Assembly (NCBI GenBank): GCA_041685935.1 | Contig: JAWLES010000022.1 | Location: forward strand, 1-22,551 | Direction: 5' to 3' | DNA from: JAIPEK01 sp041685935 | GTDB lineage: Bacteria; Desulfobacterota; Desulfobacteria; Desulfobacterales; Desulfobacteraceae | DNA length: 22,551 bases | Notes under the pieces: generated by a model | The model's input: only the letters and a program-made list of their open reading frames with translations | The model's database searches: none | Told to the model about the DNA's origin: nothing | Shown here: in pieces, positions 20,669-22,551 of the stretch | Layout of the letters: every line of letters starts with the position of its first letter | How positions within the stretch are numbered: the first letter of the stretch is position 1 | Program-made: the position numbers and the translations under genes

Positions 20669-21994
20669 ATGCGGCTGATCATCGACGATAAGGCCGGAGA
20701 GGTCATCGAAACCCTGCGCCGCCGGGGATACAGAGCACTGGTTGTCGGTGGGTCGGTCCGGGACTGCATGATGAACAAAGCGCCCTCTGATATTGATATT
20801 GTTACCAACGCACCAGTGGAGGAAATTTTCCGGCTTTTTGAAGGAGAAAGCGTAAGACAGGTGGGAAGGCAGTTCAGTGTGTTTCTCGTTAACGGCATTG
20901 AGGTTGCCTGCGCCAGATCCGGCGGCGAATCAGAGAGGTTCCCCCTGAACGACCTGGGAATGAGGGATTTCACCATAAACAGCATGGCAATTGATCCTGC
21001 TTTTGATGGGCTGATTGACCCGTTTTCCGGGCTGCATGACCTGGAAAACCGTGTTGTTCGATTTACCGGAAACCCTGAAGAGAGAATTCTTGAAGATCCG
21101 CTGCGGATTGTGCGGGCCTGCAGGTTCACCTCCCTGCTGGACGGTTCCATTGACCCTGCTTCCTTTGATGCCATGTGCAGATATGTATATCTCCTTAAAG
21201 AGCAGACATCGCCGGAAAGGTTCCGAACGGAAATCCTGAAGGCGATGCTGCATCCCCGGCCTTCTGTTTTTTTTGATACTCTGAGGCTGGCAGGGGGACT
21301 TCAATTTGTTCTGCCGAGCCTGGATCGGTGTTATGATCTGGATGGCGGGCCCTATCACGGAGAAACCGTGTTCGAACATTGTATGCTGGCGGGGGATGCT
21401 GTCAGCCGGAAATACCCTCTGCTGCGGCTGGCGGGTTTTCTCCATGATGCAGGGAAGTTTGACGCGGCAGTGCCCGGGAAAAAAGGGGTTTCATTTCCTG
21501 GCCACGAGATTGAGACAGGGGCGATCGGCTCCGATTTGAAGCGGATGGCTTTCAGCACCCGGGAAATTGAATATATTCTCGCTGTTATCCACACACATAT
21601 GCGTCCACTGACGCCGGATACAGGCGAAAAAGCGGTGCGGAAAACCCTGGCTTCCCTTGAATCCCGCAACGTTCCCTTCAGGGATTTTATGCGTATCAGG
21701 ATTGCAGATAAAAGGAGTAATCTGTTAAAACAGCCGTATACTCTACACGATATCAGGATCAGGTTTGAGAAACTTGTGAAGGCTCATCAGGGTGCAGATG
21801 AGGGATTCGGTCTCAAACACCTTGCAATTACCGGGGATGATGTGATGAAGATACTGAACATACAGGAAGGCCCCCGGGTGGGAGAAGCTTTGGAGTTCCT
21901 GCTGGAAAGGGTGTTTGATGATCCCGCCGTTAATACCGGAACTGAACTGGAACGGCTTTTGATCAGGCATTTTAAAAGAGGACGGCCTCTATAA
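20669..21994 (+). CDS. cca: CCA tRNA nucleotidyltransferase with HD domain
   Basis: 441 aa class II nucleotidyltransferase that adds or repairs the 3' CCA of tRNAs in the cytosol. The N-terminal catalytic head has VVGGSVRD (25-32) and the metal-binding DID (D41, D43); then RDFTINSMAID (99-109) and the DPLRIVRACRF motif (143-153). A C-terminal HD domain shows H237 and FLHDAGKFD (HD at 259-260) plus a GHE motif near 279, as in enzymes with added phosphohydrolase activity. Poly(A) polymerase I is a close relative, but the length and HD domain favour CCA. I chose ATG 20669: an in-frame ATG at 20486 would lie inside ubiX and only read the ubiX sequence in another frame. The ribosome binding site is weak, so translation may be coupled to ubiX, whose stop lies 7 bases upstream. 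Confidence 0.88.
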   Translation: MRLIIDDKAGEVIETLRRRGYRALVVGGSVRDCMMNKAPSDIDIVTNAPVEEIFRLFEGESVRQVGRQFSVFLVNGIEVACARSGGESERFPLNDLGMRDFTINSMAIDPAFDGLIDPFSGLHDLENRVVRFTGNPEERILEDPLRIVRACRFTSLLDGSIDPASFDAMCRYVYLLKEQTSPERFRTEILKAMLHPRPSVFFDTLRLAGGLQFVLPSLDRCYDLDGGPYHGETVFEHCMLAGDAVSRKYPLLRLAGFLHDAGKFDAAVPGKKGVSFPGHEIETGAIGSDLKRMAFSTREIEYILAVIHTHMRPLTPDTGEKAVRKTLASLESRNVPFRDFMRIRIADKRSNLLKQPYTLHDIRIRFEKLVKAHQGADEGFGLKHLAITGDDVMKILNIQEGPRVGEALEFLLERVFDDPAVNTGTELERLLIRHFKRGRPL

Positions 21995-22012
21995 CTGATA
22001 ATGAGGAGGAGT

Positions 22013-22551
22013 ATGACAAAAAACAAACCAATGATACTGGCGGTTGATGATAATCCTAAAAACCTTCAGTTTTTGAGCAGACTTCTTTCGGATGAGGGTT
22101 ATGAGGTCGGTGTCGCCCAGGACGGCCTGCAGGCGATCAACTTTGTTACCAAAAACCAGCCGACCCTCATCCTTCTGGATATAATGATGCCTGAAATGGA
22201 CGGGTATGAGGTCTGCCGGGAGTTGAAATCCAATGTCATCACCCGGCATATACCTGTTATTTTCCTGACAGCCAAAACCGATACCGAAGATATCGTCAGA
22301 GGATTTGATGCCGGTGCTGTGGATTATATCCTGAAACCGTTCAGTTCGGCTGAACTTCTGGCCAGGGTGAAAACCCATGTGGAGCTGAACAGATTAAGGG
22401 GCCTGCTTCCAATATGTTCCAAGTGCAAAAAGATCCGCAATGATGAGAATCTCTGGCAGCAGATCGACCAGTATATGGAAGAACACTCGGACGTCATGTT
22501 CTCCCACGGGCTGTGCCCGGGCTGCATGAAAGAAATGTACGGAGACCAGCC
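22013..22551 (+). CDS. Response regulator with Cys4 C-terminal motif, 3' cut by window edge
   Basis: 179 codons visible, no stop before the edge. A receiver domain (1-120) has acidic pocket D12/D13, phosphoacceptor D56 in LLDIMMPEMDG and K108 in LKPF. A short helix leads to LLPICSKCKKIRN (C135, C138) and SHGLCPGCMKE (C168, C171), a Cys4 pattern likely to bind zinc or another metal. This tail is common in receiver and sensor proteins of deltaproteobacteria; its function is unclear. GAGGAGGA (22003-22010) is 2-4 bases from the ATG, tight but usable; the in-frame ATG at 22001 lies inside it. There is no DNA-binding domain in the visible part. Likely near-complete, since related tails end a few residues further. 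Confidence 0.9.
   Translation, partial: MTKNKPMILAVDDNPKNLQFLSRLLSDEGYEVGVAQDGLQAINFVTKNQPTLILLDIMMPEMDGYEVCRELKSNVITRHIPVIFLTAKTDTEDIVRGFDAGAVDYILKPFSSAELLARVKTHVELNRLRGLLPICSKCKKIRNDENLWQQIDQYMEEHSDVMFSHGLCPGCMKEMYGDQ

Noticed and set aside
1..22551. CRISPR array, tRNA, rRNA, insertion sequence or phage genes
   Set aside because: No spaced repeats, cloverleaf-like sequence, transposase or phage protein motif was seen on either strand.

Overview
The window looks like chromosomal DNA of a Gram-negative, anaerobic deltaproteobacterium, most likely a Desulfobacteraceae-type sulfate reducer. This is inferred from gene content: a pilMNOPQ cluster with a lipoprotein-type PilQ, a paired UbiA-like/UbiX-like module typical of futalosine-route menaquinone synthesis, an AmmeMemoRadiSam-type radical SAM protein, a ferrous iron Feo system, and a receiver protein with the Cys4 tail common in this group. 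Base composition and codon use look even throughout. I saw no insertion sequence, phage, CRISPR, tRNA or rRNA signal.

Layout. (1) 1-4046, plus strand: the 3' end of serS, then thrC, a LysM envelope protein and a PilF/PilW/Tgl-like TPR lipoprotein, chained by short overlaps. (2) 4082-9391, minus strand: pilQ, pilP, pilO, pilN and pilM, the type IV pilus alignment complex and secretin, convergent with the TPR lipoprotein that could help assemble the secretin. (3) 9585-12388, plus strand: a membrane histidine kinase and an NtrC-type sigma-54 response regulator. (4) 12389-12849: a 461-base stretch without a confident protein gene. It holds two copies of an inverted repeat, a near-consensus sigma-54 promoter, and a strong hairpin with a U-rich tail. 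Read together these predict a sigma-54-dependent small RNA of about 93 nt carrying an exposed anti-Shine-Dalgarno CCUCCUUUU. The opposite strand carries a 23-codon ORF with an ideal ribosome binding site, a competing reading. (5) 12850-17155, minus strand: an iron operon led by an unusual Fur-FeoA-FeoA fusion, then feoB, a two-SH3b secreted protein and a membrane-anchored TPR protein. (6) 17356-21994, plus strand: a SAM methyltransferase, an AmrS-like radical SAM enzyme, a UbiA/MqnP-type prenyltransferase whose best ribosome binding site points to an AUU start, a UbiX-type flavin prenyltransferase, and an HD-domain CCA-adding enzyme. (7) 22013 to the end: a response regulator with a Cys4 tail, cut by the window edge.

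Most promising observations: the predicted two-component, double-operator, sigma-54 and sRNA module at 9585-12766, which resembles the luxO-qrr arrangement in logic without resemblance to known Qrr sequences being shown; and the Fur-FeoA-FeoA fusion, which may combine an iron sensor and two FeoB partner domains in one chain, with its own sigma-70-like promoter overlapping a tandem 8-base repeat.
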